Notes under the pieces: model-generated
Told to the model about the DNA's origin: nothing
Database searches by the model: none
Seen by the model: the letters and a program-made list of their open reading frames with translations, nothing else
Source of the DNA: CAXQUZ01 sp942491145
GTDB lineage: Bacteria; Myxococcota_A; UBA796; UBA2385
Reading direction: 5' to 3'
Assembly (NCBI GenBank): GCA_942491145.1
Contig: CALOBC010000061.1
Span: 119,435-183,434 of the forward strand
DNA length: 64,000 nucleotides
Shown here: one piece after another, positions 33,197-42,716 of the stretch
Position numbering within the stretch: the first letter of the stretch is position 1
How the letters are laid out: every line of letters starts with the position of its first letter
Translations under genes and position numbers: made by a program

Positions 33197-34348
33197 GTGA
33201 GCTCCCCCACACTCCGCGCCGCCCTGCTCGCAGCCGCGGGGCCGTCCTACTCCATCAAGAACGCCACGATGGCCCTCATCCAGGCCAGCCGGGCCTCCCG
33301 CAAGGACCCGGGGACGTCGATCCGTCCGTATGGGGCACGCGCTGCCGTGGAGCGGGCCCTCGACCTGCCCAGCATTGGCGCGACCGAGCTCGTGGCGGGG
33401 CTCGCCCAGGACCTGCGCCGCTTGCACCGGGCGACCGACGGGCCGACGCGAGACGCGCTGCTGGACAGCATCGAGAACGCCCTACTGAAGGCTATTCCCA
33501 CGACCGTGGGGCGCCCCGTCGGTGTGCGAGTGACCGGATGGCCGCCCCAGCTTCCTGTCAAGCTCCAGCGGCGCCTGCTCGGCTGGCCGGCCGACGTGTC
33601 CATGGTTGACCCGGTGCCCCTCGATCCCGCGGAGGCCGCCGCCCTGCGCCACCGGTTGCACGACCAAGACATCGGGGGATGTGTGCTTGAGGTGGACGTG
33701 GACCTCGGGGCCCACGAGGTGCTGCCTGCCCTGCCCCGGACCCGCCGCCAAGACAGAGGACGCCACGGCCGCCCGCCCCCGTGGCTGGCCCACCTCGACG
33801 ACCAGGGCCGGCGCTCACTGACCCCGCTGAGCATCGCCCGGTCGCACGCCCAGCGGGTGGGCCCGGTGACCGTCTTCGATGCGTGCTGCGGGTGTGGGGG
33901 CAGCGCCATTGCCTTCGCGATGCAGGGCGCCCAGGTGGAGGCGTGGGAGCTGAACCCAGAGCGGACGGCCCTTGCGCGCCGAAACGTGCAGGACAAAGGT
34001 CTTCAGCACCGTGTGCGGGTACACTCGGGCGACGGGCTCATCGCGGCCCTGAAGACCACCGCTGACGTGCTGTTCCTGGATCCACCTTGGGAGGTCGGCG
34101 ACACGGTGGTCGACCGGTGGTCCCGCCTGTGCGCGGCCCTTCCCGGACTCGACGCCGCCGTGAACCGCCATGCCCACGTCATGCTCAAGCTGCCCCGCCG
34201 GTTTGTGGTCGCGTCGCTGCCGGGTGGAACGGACGCGTGGTCGCTGCGGTACGAGCTGGGCCGCCCGGAGACCGGTGATGCCCAGGTGGTGCGCATGATC
34301 ACGGCCACCCGCACACCCGCGCCCGCCACCAAGGATGCTGTGCCCTGA
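33197..34348 (+). CDS. SAM-dependent methyltransferase resembling trimethylguanosine synthase (TGS1)
   Basis: The 383-residue product starts at GTG 33197. An N-terminal part of about 220 residues without a recognised fold precedes a class I methyltransferase domain. Its motif I is VFDACCGCGGSAIAFA, and motif IV is VLFLDPPW. The first pattern closely recalls TGS1 (DAFCGVGGNTIQFA), and the DPPW motif is used by enzymes that methylate the exocyclic amino group of guanine or adenine. I infer an RNA- or nucleotide-directed N-methyltransferase. The target is not known. Confidence 0.82.
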   Translation: MSSPTLRAALLAAAGPSYSIKNATMALIQASRASRKDPGTSIRPYGARAAVERALDLPSIGATELVAGLAQDLRRLHRATDGPTRDALLDSIENALLKAIPTTVGRPVGVRVTGWPPQLPVKLQRRLLGWPADVSMVDPVPLDPAEAAALRHRLHDQDIGGCVLEVDVDLGAHEVLPALPRTRRQDRGRHGRPPPWLAHLDDQGRRSLTPLSIARSHAQRVGPVTVFDACCGCGGSAIAFAMQGAQVEAWELNPERTALARRNVQDKGLQHRVRVHSGDGLIAALKTTADVLFLDPPWEVGDTVVDRWSRLCAALPGLDAAVNRHAHVMLKLPRRFVVASLPGGTDAWSLRYELGRPETGDAQVVRMITATRTPAPATKDAVP

Positions 34349-34379
34349 GCGGGTGTCCCGATTGGCAGACACCACCCGC
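34349..34379 (+). terminator. Hairpin after the methyltransferase gene
   Basis: A perfect 7-base-pair stem (GCGGGTG at 34349-34355 with CACCCGC at 34373-34379) follows the stop codon. There is no T tract, so an intrinsic terminator is only a possibility. Confidence 0.3.
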
Positions 34380-34415
34380 ACGCGCCACAATGGGGCGTCC
34401 GCCCCGGAGATCACC

Positions 34416-35354
34416 ATGCGATGGACCCACGCCGCCTTGCTCTGGTCCTGGGCCAGCAGCGCCCACGCCGCCTCCCGCGTCGTCTTCCAGCTCGCCGCCC
34501 CCGTCAACATCACGATGGACGGCGCCGTGGTGACGCCCAGCGGGGACCGGGCCATCGCCAATGGGGTCAGCCCTGGCCTGCGCCGGGTGCAAGTGCGGTC
34601 CGCCGATGGCCGCCCCCTTCGGGAGAGTGGACTCGACGTCGAAGATGGTCAGTCGGTCACCGTGATGGTCCAACCCGACGGCTCTTTGGTGGTCAAGGGT
34701 GCCGGCGCCCGGGTGCGGCCACTGAGCGTTGAAGGGGAGTCCAGCAACGGCAGCGTGGTCGGGGCGGCCGCAGCGTCGGATCCAAAGGCCGAAGACCCGG
34801 GCACGGGCAGCTTTGATCTCAACGAGGGGGACCAAGCGGCCACTGTGCGCCCTGAGGGGCCCGCGGGAGACTTCGCCAAGTTCGCCAATGGGGTGTCCAC
34901 CGCCGGACGGGTGGCCGGGGGAGTCGTGGCCCCCGGGGCGAGCGCGATCGCCGGCGTTGCGGCACCGGTCGTGGTCCGGGGGGCCACCGGTGTGGTCCAA
35001 AACGCAAAGGCGGGCGGCCTCAACGACCTGCGCTCCGGACCGGCCCAGGGCCGCCAAGGCACCGCGCGGGCGCCCAAGGTGGTCACCGGCCTCGTGAAGT
35101 TCGAGGCCGCAGAAGGAGACCCCTACTTGGTGTTTGCGGGGGGCATGCAGGTCGCCGAGGTGCCCGGTGGAGGCGGCGGAAGCGCCAAGATACCGGTGGG
35201 CCGACAGCCGCTTGAGCTGTGGGATGCCGACACCGGAACCGTGCGCTGGAAGGGCATTCTCGAGGTTGTGCAGGACCAGCCGATCACGCTCAAGCTGTCC
35301 GATGCGGCAGCCCCACAAGCGGTGGAGCGCGCGTGGGCTTGGTCCAACCGCTGA
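34416..35354 (+). CDS. Secreted protein of unknown function
   Basis: The 312-residue product starts at ATG 34416 with GGAG upstream and has a signal peptide ending SAHA-A (about residue 18). The N-terminal third is beta-rich with a PEGA-like feel (RVVFQLAAPVNITMDGAVV, LRRVQVRSADGRPL). The middle is Gly/Ala/Pro-rich, and the C-terminal part repeats a similar beta pattern (GDPYLVFAGGMQVAEV, GRQPLELWDADTG). It is probably periplasmic or surface-exposed and could bind carbohydrate or protein. I do not recognise a named family. It converges on the PLP-fold gene with 10 bases between stops. Confidence 0.72.
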   Translation: MRWTHAALLWSWASSAHAASRVVFQLAAPVNITMDGAVVTPSGDRAIANGVSPGLRRVQVRSADGRPLRESGLDVEDGQSVTVMVQPDGSLVVKGAGARVRPLSVEGESSNGSVVGAAAASDPKAEDPGTGSFDLNEGDQAATVRPEGPAGDFAKFANGVSTAGRVAGGVVAPGASAIAGVAAPVVVRGATGVVQNAKAGGLNDLRSGPAQGRQGTARAPKVVTGLVKFEAAEGDPYLVFAGGMQVAEVPGGGGGSAKIPVGRQPLELWDADTGTVRWKGILEVVQDQPITLKLSDAAAPQAVERAWAWSNR

Positions 35355-35364
35355 CGGAGCCCGC

Positions 35365-36645
35365 TCAGCCGGTGGCGAGCCCGAGGGCACGGTAGGTCGG
35401 CACCACCTCGACCACCTCTTCGCCGCTGTGGAGCACGATGTCGTTGAAGCGCTCCAGCACGTCGGCGCTGCGGTAGGGCCGGCACACCACCAAGCTGCCC
35501 ACCGCCGGGGCCTCGCCGCGGTTGACCCGAAGCGGAGTCTGGACTTGGGACCAGCCATCGCTGCTGATCGGGTGGAGCCCCTCTGGCGCGATGACCACGG
35601 GGCTTCCGGCGATCGCACCGGCCGACACGTAGCCACCCCCGTGGCAGGTCACGTGCTCGGCATCGGGTCGTCGCGTCACCGGCAACGCAAAGTGCAGCGC
35701 CGGCAAGAGGCCGAGTCCGTGCCCATCGCAGCGAACGGGGCACAAGATGCCCTCCCCGATGGGGATGTCGGTCACAGTGGTGTCTTCGATGACCGTCCGC
35801 ATGCTGCCCGTGCTGCCCCCCACAACCATCGCAATGGGGTGGCCGTCTTCCTTCAGGGCGTCGACGACCTCCCGCCGTCGGGCCGACGCGAGCTCCGCAG
35901 AACGGCTGCGCATGATGCCCCGGAACGGCGCCGAGAACCACGCCGCAGGCCCCCTTCCGGCAGGGCGGGCCAGCTGCGCTTCCCACGCGGAGACCCCGAC
36001 CACATGCAGCCCGGGGGTCGCCGCCACCAATGCGCCCAGCCGCCGAGCTTCGTCTCGCTCCCGCAGGGCGCTGCGCCGCGTGCCGATCCAGACCTCGGCC
36101 GCAGGCTGCCACGAGACATCCACGTCGATGCAGACCCCGATCTCGACCTCTGCTTCAGCGGCCGCCGCCGCGAGCAGTGCGAGATGGGCGGAGCTGTCCA
36201 CCGTGGGGACGACCATCCGCCCGGCCGCGACGAGGGCCGCAAGCACCCGCGCCGCCCGAGGTCTTGCCACAGGAGTGGCGATGAGCAAGTCATCAAAGCC
36301 AAGCTCCGCCAACACCTCGGCCTCATAGACCGACATGCAGTACAGGCCCTGAAGCTGGTGCCCTGGGGCCGTCAGCAAGTACCGAAGCAAGCCCGTGGAG
36401 CGCAGTGCCGCGGTGGACAGCCGCACCCGCGCGCCCCCCTTCGCCGCCATCGCTTCGAGGATGCGGCGGTTTGCTTGCAGCGCATCGAGGTTGACCGCAC
36501 AAGCGGGCACCGGCCGCCCCGCCAACAGCCGTTCCCAGCCTTCCAAGCCATCAATCGCCACAAACGGCTGGCCCGCGCGGGGCGAGGTCAGCGTCGTGGA
36601 CGGGGAGCTTGGGGCCACGAGGGCGGAGCGGGATTGGGGCTGCAT
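35365..36645 (-). CDS. PLP-fold (alanine racemase/D-threonine aldolase-like) protein lacking the Schiff-base Lys
   Basis: The 426-residue product resembles the fold III amino acid aldolase/deaminase family: VPACAVNLDALQANRR (first strand and helix), LQGLYCMSVYEAEVLAELG, DVDVSWQPAAEVWIGTRRS, VVGVSAWEAQLARPAGRG, VVGGSTGSMRT, then a C-terminal beta domain (CHGGGYVSAG, GWSQVQTPL). In active relatives a Lys in a segment like VRVASKSVR binds PLP; here the segment reads VRLSTAALRS, with Ala at that place. The phosphate-binding GGSTGS is kept. It may bind a cofactor without classic catalysis. ATG 36645 is the preferred start; ATG 36693 is possible. Confidence 0.8.
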   Translation of the reverse strand: MQPQSRSALVAPSSPSTTLTSPRAGQPFVAIDGLEGWERLLAGRPVPACAVNLDALQANRRILEAMAAKGGARVRLSTAALRSTGLLRYLLTAPGHQLQGLYCMSVYEAEVLAELGFDDLLIATPVARPRAARVLAALVAAGRMVVPTVDSSAHLALLAAAAAEAEVEIGVCIDVDVSWQPAAEVWIGTRRSALRERDEARRLGALVAATPGLHVVGVSAWEAQLARPAGRGPAAWFSAPFRGIMRSRSAELASARRREVVDALKEDGHPIAMVVGGSTGSMRTVIEDTTVTDIPIGEGILCPVRCDGHGLGLLPALHFALPVTRRPDAEHVTCHGGGYVSAGAIAGSPVVIAPEGLHPISSDGWSQVQTPLRVNRGEAPAVGSLVVCRPYRSADVLERFNDIVLHSGEEVVEVVPTYRALGLATG

Positions 36646-36896
36646 CGAGTCCGGACTCCCGATCTGCGGAGGCGGTGGGACATTTGGTGACATGGGACCC
36701 CACCATCTTTCGCCACCAGCCTCAGCTGCGCAAGCAGTTGTTTCGGTGGAGCCCAAGTTTCTGCAAGTTGCTGACGATCGGAGTACGCGTCGCCAGCCCG
36801 GCGTGGACGGCGCCCGCGAGAGCGCGGAGTGCTCGGCCACCCCCTCCAGCAGCACCACGCGCTGACAACGCCGATTCAGACCTTAGGAACTCCGCA

Positions 36897-39303
36897 ATGG
36901 ACATCAATGCACACAGCCTCAGGGCACTGGACTGGGCGGTGGTCTGCGAGCACCTGAGCGCCTGCGCCGCCACGCTGGCCGGCGCACGGGCGGCGGCCAC
37001 ACTGGAGCTTCTGGACAACACTGACGCTGTGGTCGAGCTCTACGCGACAGTCCAGGAAGTGATCACCCTGTCGGAGGAAGCCCTCAGCCCCCCCCTCGGG
37101 GGGCGTCTCGGACATCGGCCCGCTGGTCACGGAGGCCGGGCGCTGTGTCAGCCTCCAGCGAGAAGAGCTCCAAGAACTGGGCCACGGCATTGCCGCGCTG
37201 GATCGCCTGGGCCGCTGGATCCAGAGCCACCACACCCGCTGCCCTGGCCTCGCCCGCCGGGCGGAAGCGCTGGGGCTCGACGCCGACCTGGTCCACTGGA
37301 CGGGCGCCGCCTTTGAAGCGGACGGAGAGCTGTCGGCCCGCGCCTGGCCGCTGCTCGGCACCCTGCGGGACCGCATTGTCGAACTGGAGCGGGGCATCCG
37401 GGATGAGCTGGAGCGCTTGGTTCGTGGGAATGACCTTGAGGGCGTGCTTCAGGACCGATACGTGACCGAGCGAGGCGGCCGGTTTGTGCTCCCGATGCGG
37501 GCCAGCGCACCGCGCACCCTCGGCATCGTGCACGCCACCAGCAACACCGGCGAGACCGTCTACATGGAGCCCGCCCAAGTCGTCGCCCGGGCCAACCGAC
37601 TGCGGGAAGCGCGCTCCGAACTAGAGCGGGAAGAACAGCGCATTCTCACGTGGCTCACTCGCCTCGTGGCCACCCACGACAGCAAGCTTGACGCTGCCCT
37701 CGCCGGGGCCACCTGCATCGATCTGGTGGTCTCCCGCGCCCGCTTGGGCGCACGGATGCAGGGCCGCATCCCCATCGTCGGCCGCCAAGCCATCATCGAC
37801 CTGAAGCAAGCGCGCCACCCGGTGCTCGTGCTGCGGGGGGTGCCGGTCGTGGCAAACGATCTGCACCTCGACCACCAGCGCCGGTGCCTCGTGCTCACGG
37901 GCCCGAACACTGGCGGAAAGACCGTCGCCATCAAGACCTTGGGGCTCGCCGCGCTGCTGGTCCGCGCCGGCATTCCGGTGCCTTGTGGCGACGACTCCCG
38001 CGTGGGGGTCTTCCCGACGGTCGTGGCCGACGTGGGCGACATCCAGACCGTGTCCGGCGACCTGTCGACCTTCTCTGGCCATGTGACCGTGATGAAGGCG
38101 GTGCTGGAGAAGGCGGGCCCGACGGCCCTCATCTTGCTCGACGAGCTGGGGGTGGGCACCGATCCCGCCCAGGGGGCAGCCCTCGCCCGCGCGGTGCTCG
38201 AGGCCTTGCTTCGGTCCGGTGCCCGGGTGGCGGTGACCACCCACTACGCCGAAGTCAAGGCGCTGTCGGCGGCCCATGCCGAGGTGCGCATGGCGGCGAT
38301 GCAGTACGCCCACGGCGAGCCGACCTACCGCTTGGAAGAGGGCCTCGCCGGCCAGAGCCATGCGTTCGCCATCGCCCGCCGGCTGGCCCTGCCCGAGGCC
38401 ATCGTGGAGCGGGCGCGCAGCCTGTTGGACGCCGGCACCCGCCAGCTCAGCGAGCTCATGGAAGAGCTGGAGGAGCGCCAAGGCGAAGCGTCGGTGCTGC
38501 GGGAACAGCTCGAAGAACGAGACCGCACACTGCGCCACAAGGAACAAGCGCTCCAGAAGAAGCAGGCCTCCCTGGAGCGCCAGCGCGAGAAGCTGCAGCA
38601 AGACGTCGCCGGCCGGTATGCCGCACGAATGCGTGAGCGCGAAGCTGAAGTGAAGGCCCTCATCGCCGCCCTTCAGGAAAACCCCAGCATGGAGCTGGCC
38701 GGCCGCAGCCTCAGGGACATCAAGAGCATCCGCGACGGCGTGCAACAAGAAGCCCGGCCCGCCATCCCCGACATCGTGGCGCCGCCGCCCCGGGACCTCC
38801 ACGTCGGCGACCGGGTGCACATTCGCAGCCTCAACCAGACTGGCTCCGTGACCCGCGTGCTCGGCAAGGACCGCTTTGAGGTGCAAGTGGGGCTGCTTCC
38901 CATGAAGCTCAAGCGGGCTGAGCTCGCGGAGCTGGACGGCCATGGTCAGCCCCGACCTCCCCGACCAGCGCCACGACCGGTTGCCCCCACGCCGGCCTAC
39001 CATCCCCAGCAACCCGCCGGGGCACCCGTGGCCCGAGAAGCGCTGGCCGGGCTGCGCATGGACCACAACACCCTCGACTTGCGGGGCAAGCGCGTCGATG
39101 CGGGCGTCGAGTCCCTCAGCACATTCCTGGACAAGATGGCCCGAGAAGGCCGCAACGTCGCATTTGTGCTGCACGGCCACGGCACCGGGGCGATGAAGAC
39201 GGCGGTGCGGGCATGGCTGCGAGAGACCACGTTGGTGGACGCCTGGCGGCCGTGCGACCCGGGTGAAGGTGGCGACGCCTACACCATTGTCAGCCTGCCC
39301 TGA
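36897..39303 (+). pseudogene. mutS2: mutS2 (endonuclease MutS2) interrupted by a +1 frameshift
   Basis: The first 62-69 codons from ATG 36897 (AGGAA upstream) encode a normal MutS2 N-terminus up to SEEALSPPLGG. The match then continues one base further on as VSDIGPLVTEAG and runs to the stop at 39303. The break lies at 37083-37103, in 8 C followed closely by 6 G. Removing one base gives an uninterrupted 801-residue MutS2: core and lever domains, Walker A GPNTGGKT, Walker B LILLDELGVGTDP, a coiled-coil-rich stretch, a KOW-like segment, and a C-terminal Smr nuclease domain with LDLRGKR and HGHGTGAMK. Read as it stands, translation stops at 37316 after about 139 residues. This may be a sequencing error, a real mutation or phase-variable slippage. 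The MutS2 family acts on recombination intermediates and stalled ribosomes. Confidence 0.85.
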
Positions 39304-39330
39304 CGCCGAGAGGGGCGGGGCCCGGCGCGC

Positions 39331-40791
39331 TCACTCCCCAGGGCCAAAGTCGTCGCAGCGGTAGCCTTCGGGGCGCGGCAGCTTGAGGTTCTGGCGCAAG
39401 TCCCGCAGTGCGGTGCGAATGCCCTCTTCCACAACCGGGTGGTAGAAGGGCATCTGGAGGGCTTCTGCCACCGTGAGGCCCTTCTGGATGCCCCATGCCA
39501 ACAGGTGGGCGGTGTGCTCCACGCTGGGCCCAATCATCTCTGCGCCGGTGATTCGGCCGGTGCCCGCTTCGCCGTAGATGCGCACGTGGCCCTTGTTCCG
39601 GTTCATCACCCGCGCGCGCCCCTGGTCGGCGTAGCTCACTTCGCCCACGCGGTTGGCCGCACAGGAGTGGCCCGACCAAGCCTCCCCCACCGTGGCGATC
39701 TGGGGGTCGCTAAAGACCACGCCCAGGGAGGTCCGCCGGGGATGGGCGGTCAGCTCGGGGAACGATGCGGCGTTGGTGCCCGCGATGCGGCCTTCGTCAC
39801 TCGCCTCGTGCAGCAAGGGGCGGTCGCTGTTGACATCACCCGCGATGAACACGTGGGTGTCTTCGATCTGCATGGTCATGGGATCGTAGCGGACACGGCC
39901 CCGTGCATCGACGGTCACGCCGGCCTGCTCCAGCCCCAGCCCGAGGATGTTTGCACGGCGACCAGCAGCGACGAGAACGCGCTCGTACACGCCATCGTGG
40001 ACGGAACCATCGGGATCGGTGAAGCGCACATAAGCGCCGTCCTCGCGCAGCTCACAGGAGACCTCGCGGACGTCGGTGTGGATGTCGAGCTCTTCGGCAA
40101 AGATCTGGTTCGCGTGGGCCTGCATCTGGGGGTCTTGGAGGGGACCGATGAGGCCACCGACGCCGATGATGCGGGTGCGCACCCCGAGCCGGGCCAGGGC
40201 CTGACCCAGCTCGAGCCCGATGACACCTGGGCCGACCACCAGCACACTCTCGGGGAGGTCCTCCAGCTCGAAGACACCTTCATTGTCCATCAAGCGGTCG
40301 CCGAGGCCCCGGTAGGGCGGCGGCACCCAAGGCGCGGATCCCGTCGCCAGGATGAGCGTGGAAAAGGTCACTTCCAAGAAGGCATCGGCGCTGTCGCCCC
40401 CCCGGGCGTGCGACACACTCAAGGTGTTGGGCCCGGTCAGCCGGCCCCAGCCCTTCACCAGTCGCCCGCCTTCGAGGTGGTCATCAATGCTCTCGAGCAC
40501 AAAGCCGACGAAGCGGTCCCGCTCGCTGCGCACCCGTGCCATCACCCGCTTGCCCTCGACGACCGGGTTTGCCGAGAAGCCGAACACATCGCCCTCACCG
40601 GCGTGGTGGACCGCATCCGCAGCCGCGATGAGCAGCTTGCTGGGCATGCACCCCACCCGGGCGCAGGTGGTACCGTAGGGCCCCGGATCCACCATCAGCG
40701 CGGTCTTTCCAGATTCGGCAGCCGCACGCCGAGCGTTCAGGCCGGCAGTGCCGGCACCCAGAATGGCCACATCAACAGCAATCGAGCGCAT
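39331..40791 (-). CDS. Dihydrolipoamide-dehydrogenase-like FAD disulfide oxidoreductase
   Basis: The 486-residue enzyme has FAD-binding AILGAGTAGLNARRAA, the redox disulfide in TTCARVGCMPSK, the NAD-binding motif VVGPGVIGLELGQALARLG, a second FAD motif THVFIAGDVN, and the C-terminal His-Glu in FYHPVVEEG that serves as the acid/base in this family. It starts at ATG 40791 with a GAGGTT site. It is not next to any 2-oxoacid dehydrogenase genes, so it may be a stand-alone lipoamide or mercuric-reductase-like enzyme. It is divergent from the helicase gene and converges on mutS2. Confidence 0.92.
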   Translation of the reverse strand: MRSIAVDVAILGAGTAGLNARRAAAESGKTALMVDPGPYGTTCARVGCMPSKLLIAAADAVHHAGEGDVFGFSANPVVEGKRVMARVRSERDRFVGFVLESIDDHLEGGRLVKGWGRLTGPNTLSVSHARGGDSADAFLEVTFSTLILATGSAPWVPPPYRGLGDRLMDNEGVFELEDLPESVLVVGPGVIGLELGQALARLGVRTRIIGVGGLIGPLQDPQMQAHANQIFAEELDIHTDVREVSCELREDGAYVRFTDPDGSVHDGVYERVLVAAGRRANILGLGLEQAGVTVDARGRVRYDPMTMQIEDTHVFIAGDVNSDRPLLHEASDEGRIAGTNAASFPELTAHPRRTSLGVVFSDPQIATVGEAWSGHSCAANRVGEVSYADQGRARVMNRNKGHVRIYGEAGTGRITGAEMIGPSVEHTAHLLAWGIQKGLTVAEALQMPFYHPVVEEGIRTALRDLRQNLKLPRPEGYRCDDFGPGE

Positions 40792-40910
40792 TTCAACCTC
40801 TTGGTCCTGCGGGACCTGCGGGACAACGTGGCGGCTCGGATGCCGGCCAGAGCGGTTGGTTAGCCCGCCCGGCCGACAAACCGAAGCGTCCCAAGCGGAG
40901 CGCGCGGCCC

Positions 40911-40940
40911 AAGTGCGACGAAGCGCGACGAAGCGCGACG
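40911..40940. repeat. Three tandem 10-base repeats in the helicase upstream region
   Basis: The unit AAGCGCGACG occurs three times in a row (the first copy has one mismatch, AAGTGCGACG), about 90 bases before the helicase start. It may be a protein-binding site or just a slippage tract. Confidence 0.5.
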
Positions 40941-41027
40941 CTCCAGAGCGCCGCCAAGTGCATACAGGCGAGGCGCCACCACCACATTCGGGGAGGCGCC
41001 AGCTCCGGCGTCCACAAGGAGCCCCAC

Positions 41028-42689
41028 ATGGGTCAGTTCCGCTTGCGTCCCTACCAGCAGGAGGCCATCCGCGCGGTGCTCCAGCGCCGCCGCCAAGGGG
41101 TGCGCCGCATGGTGGTTCACTTGCCGACCGGGGCCGGCAAGACCGTCATCTTCGCCGAGCTGGCCCGCCTCGCCCGCCAGCCGGTGCTGGTGCTCGCCCA
41201 CCGCACCGAGCTGGTCCAGCAAGCGGCCGACAAGGTGCGCCGGGCGCTGGGTCCGGACGGCGGAAAGGTCTGCGTCGAGCAAGCCGACAGCCACGCCGAT
41301 GCAGACGCCCGCGTGGTGGTCGCCAGCATTCGCTCCCTGCACGAGTCCCGGCTGGCACGGCTCCAGAGTGACCTCAGCTTCGGCCTTGTGGTCTATGACG
41401 AGTGCCACCACGCCACCGCCGACGCCAACAAGGCCGTGCTGGAGGGCCTTGGCGCATTTGAGCCCGACTGGTCCGGCACCCTGCTGGGCTTCACCGCCAC
41501 GCCGATGCGGGCCGACGGGGTGGGCCTGGACCTCGTCTTTGAGGAGCTGGTCTACTCCCGGCCGCTGTCCCGGATGATCGCGGACGGCTGGCTGGTGCCC
41601 CTGCGAGGCTACCGCGTCGCCACCCAAGCCGACCTGCAGAATGTCGCCACCACCCGCAGCGATCTGGTCCTCGAACAGCTCGCCGAAGCCATCGACATTG
41701 AGGACCGCAATGCCCTGGTCGCGCGGACCATCCAGGAGCTGGCCCGGGACCGGCGCACCTTGTGCTTCTGCGTCACGGTGCGCCACGCCCGCCGCCTCGC
41801 CACGGCCCTGCGCAGTGTGGGCCTGCCGGCGGGGGTCATCCACGGCGAGATGCCCAAAGACGAGCGCGCCGGGGTGCTCGCCGCGTTTGCAGCGGGTCGG
41901 CTGCAAGTGCTGACCAACGTCGGTGTGCTCACCGAAGGCTTCGACGACCCCGGCGTGAGCTGCGTGGCCATGGCCCGTCCCACCCGGTCCCAGGGGCTCT
42001 ACGTCCAGTGTGTGGGCCGGGGCACGCGCTTGTCCCCCGAGACCGGCAAGAAGGACTGTCTGGTGCTCGACTTTGCCGACGTCTCGGATCTGGACTTGGT
42101 GACCCTGCCGGCGCTGTATGGCATGCCCCGAAACCTCGACCTGCAGGGCATGGACGCCGAGGACGCCCGCCAGGAATACAGCACGGCGATGGCCGGCTGG
42201 GGCGATGCCTTCGAGATCCCCCCGGGGGCCATCACGCTGCAGGAGATCAAGGACCGAGCGGCCGCTTTTGATCCGCTGTCCCAGTCCGTGAGTGCCGATG
42301 TGCGCGCCATCTCCGCCAATGGCTGGGCGAGCTTGGGGCGCTTGGGGGTGGTGCTCCACATCCTGCGCCAAGGCGGCAAGATGAGCCTCATTGAGGTGCT
42401 GGCCAGGGGCAAGCCCGGCCGCAAAGACCGCTGGCATGTGCGGTGGGATGGCCGAAAGGTGGCGACCTTCTCCAAGCTGGAGGCCGCGGTGGAAGCGGCG
42501 GACTTTGAGGTGGAGCGCAAAGGGCGAAAGTGGTCGGCGGCGGCCCGAGAGCACGCCAACTGGCGACAGCAGCCCGTGCCCCCCGCTCTCGCCGAGCGCC
42601 TGATGCAGGACAACGTGCCCGGAGACGCCCGAACTTGGCATGACGCCCTGCAGCTCTTGAGCTTCGCGGAGCACCACAGGCGCCGCTGA
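41028..42689 (+). CDS. SF2 helicase, RadD/XPB-like
   Basis: The 553-residue protein starts at ATG 41028 with AAGGAG upstream. It shows the SF2 helicase motifs: Q/LRPYQQEAI, Walker A LPTGAGKTV, AHRTELV, DECH box VVYDECHHA, TATPMR, a second RecA domain with FCVTVRHA, TNVGVLTEGFDDP and motif VI QCVGRGTRLSP. The helicase core is closest in layout to RadD (YejH) and XPB-type proteins. The C-terminal 170 residues lack the RadD zinc finger and contain a short WHVRWDGRKVATFSKLEAA segment. It may act in DNA repair. It is transcribed alone and divergent from the lipoamide-dehydrogenase-like gene. Confidence 0.9.
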   Translation: MGQFRLRPYQQEAIRAVLQRRRQGVRRMVVHLPTGAGKTVIFAELARLARQPVLVLAHRTELVQQAADKVRRALGPDGGKVCVEQADSHADADARVVVASIRSLHESRLARLQSDLSFGLVVYDECHHATADANKAVLEGLGAFEPDWSGTLLGFTATPMRADGVGLDLVFEELVYSRPLSRMIADGWLVPLRGYRVATQADLQNVATTRSDLVLEQLAEAIDIEDRNALVARTIQELARDRRTLCFCVTVRHARRLATALRSVGLPAGVIHGEMPKDERAGVLAAFAAGRLQVLTNVGVLTEGFDDPGVSCVAMARPTRSQGLYVQCVGRGTRLSPETGKKDCLVLDFADVSDLDLVTLPALYGMPRNLDLQGMDAEDARQEYSTAMAGWGDAFEIPPGAITLQEIKDRAAAFDPLSQSVSADVRAISANGWASLGRLGVVLHILRQGGKMSLIEVLARGKPGRKDRWHVRWDGRKVATFSKLEAAVEAADFEVERKGRKWSAAAREHANWRQQPVPPALAERLMQDNVPGDARTWHDALQLLSFAEHHRRR

Positions 42690-42716
42690 GGCCCCGACGC
42701 TGAGCATCCCTCCGGG

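Noticed and set aside
35134..36690. A 518-codon plus-strand open frame opposite the PLP-fold gene
   Set aside because: No motifs, composition typical of an antisense frame, and the minus-strand protein aligns well with a known family.
37083..37103. Programmed +1 frameshifting in mutS2
   Set aside because: No known mutS2 uses it and no typical slippery-stop signal is seen; mutation, phase variation or sequencing error is simpler.
40860..42707. A 615-codon minus-strand open frame
   Set aside because: It is the complement of the helicase gene and has no independent motif.
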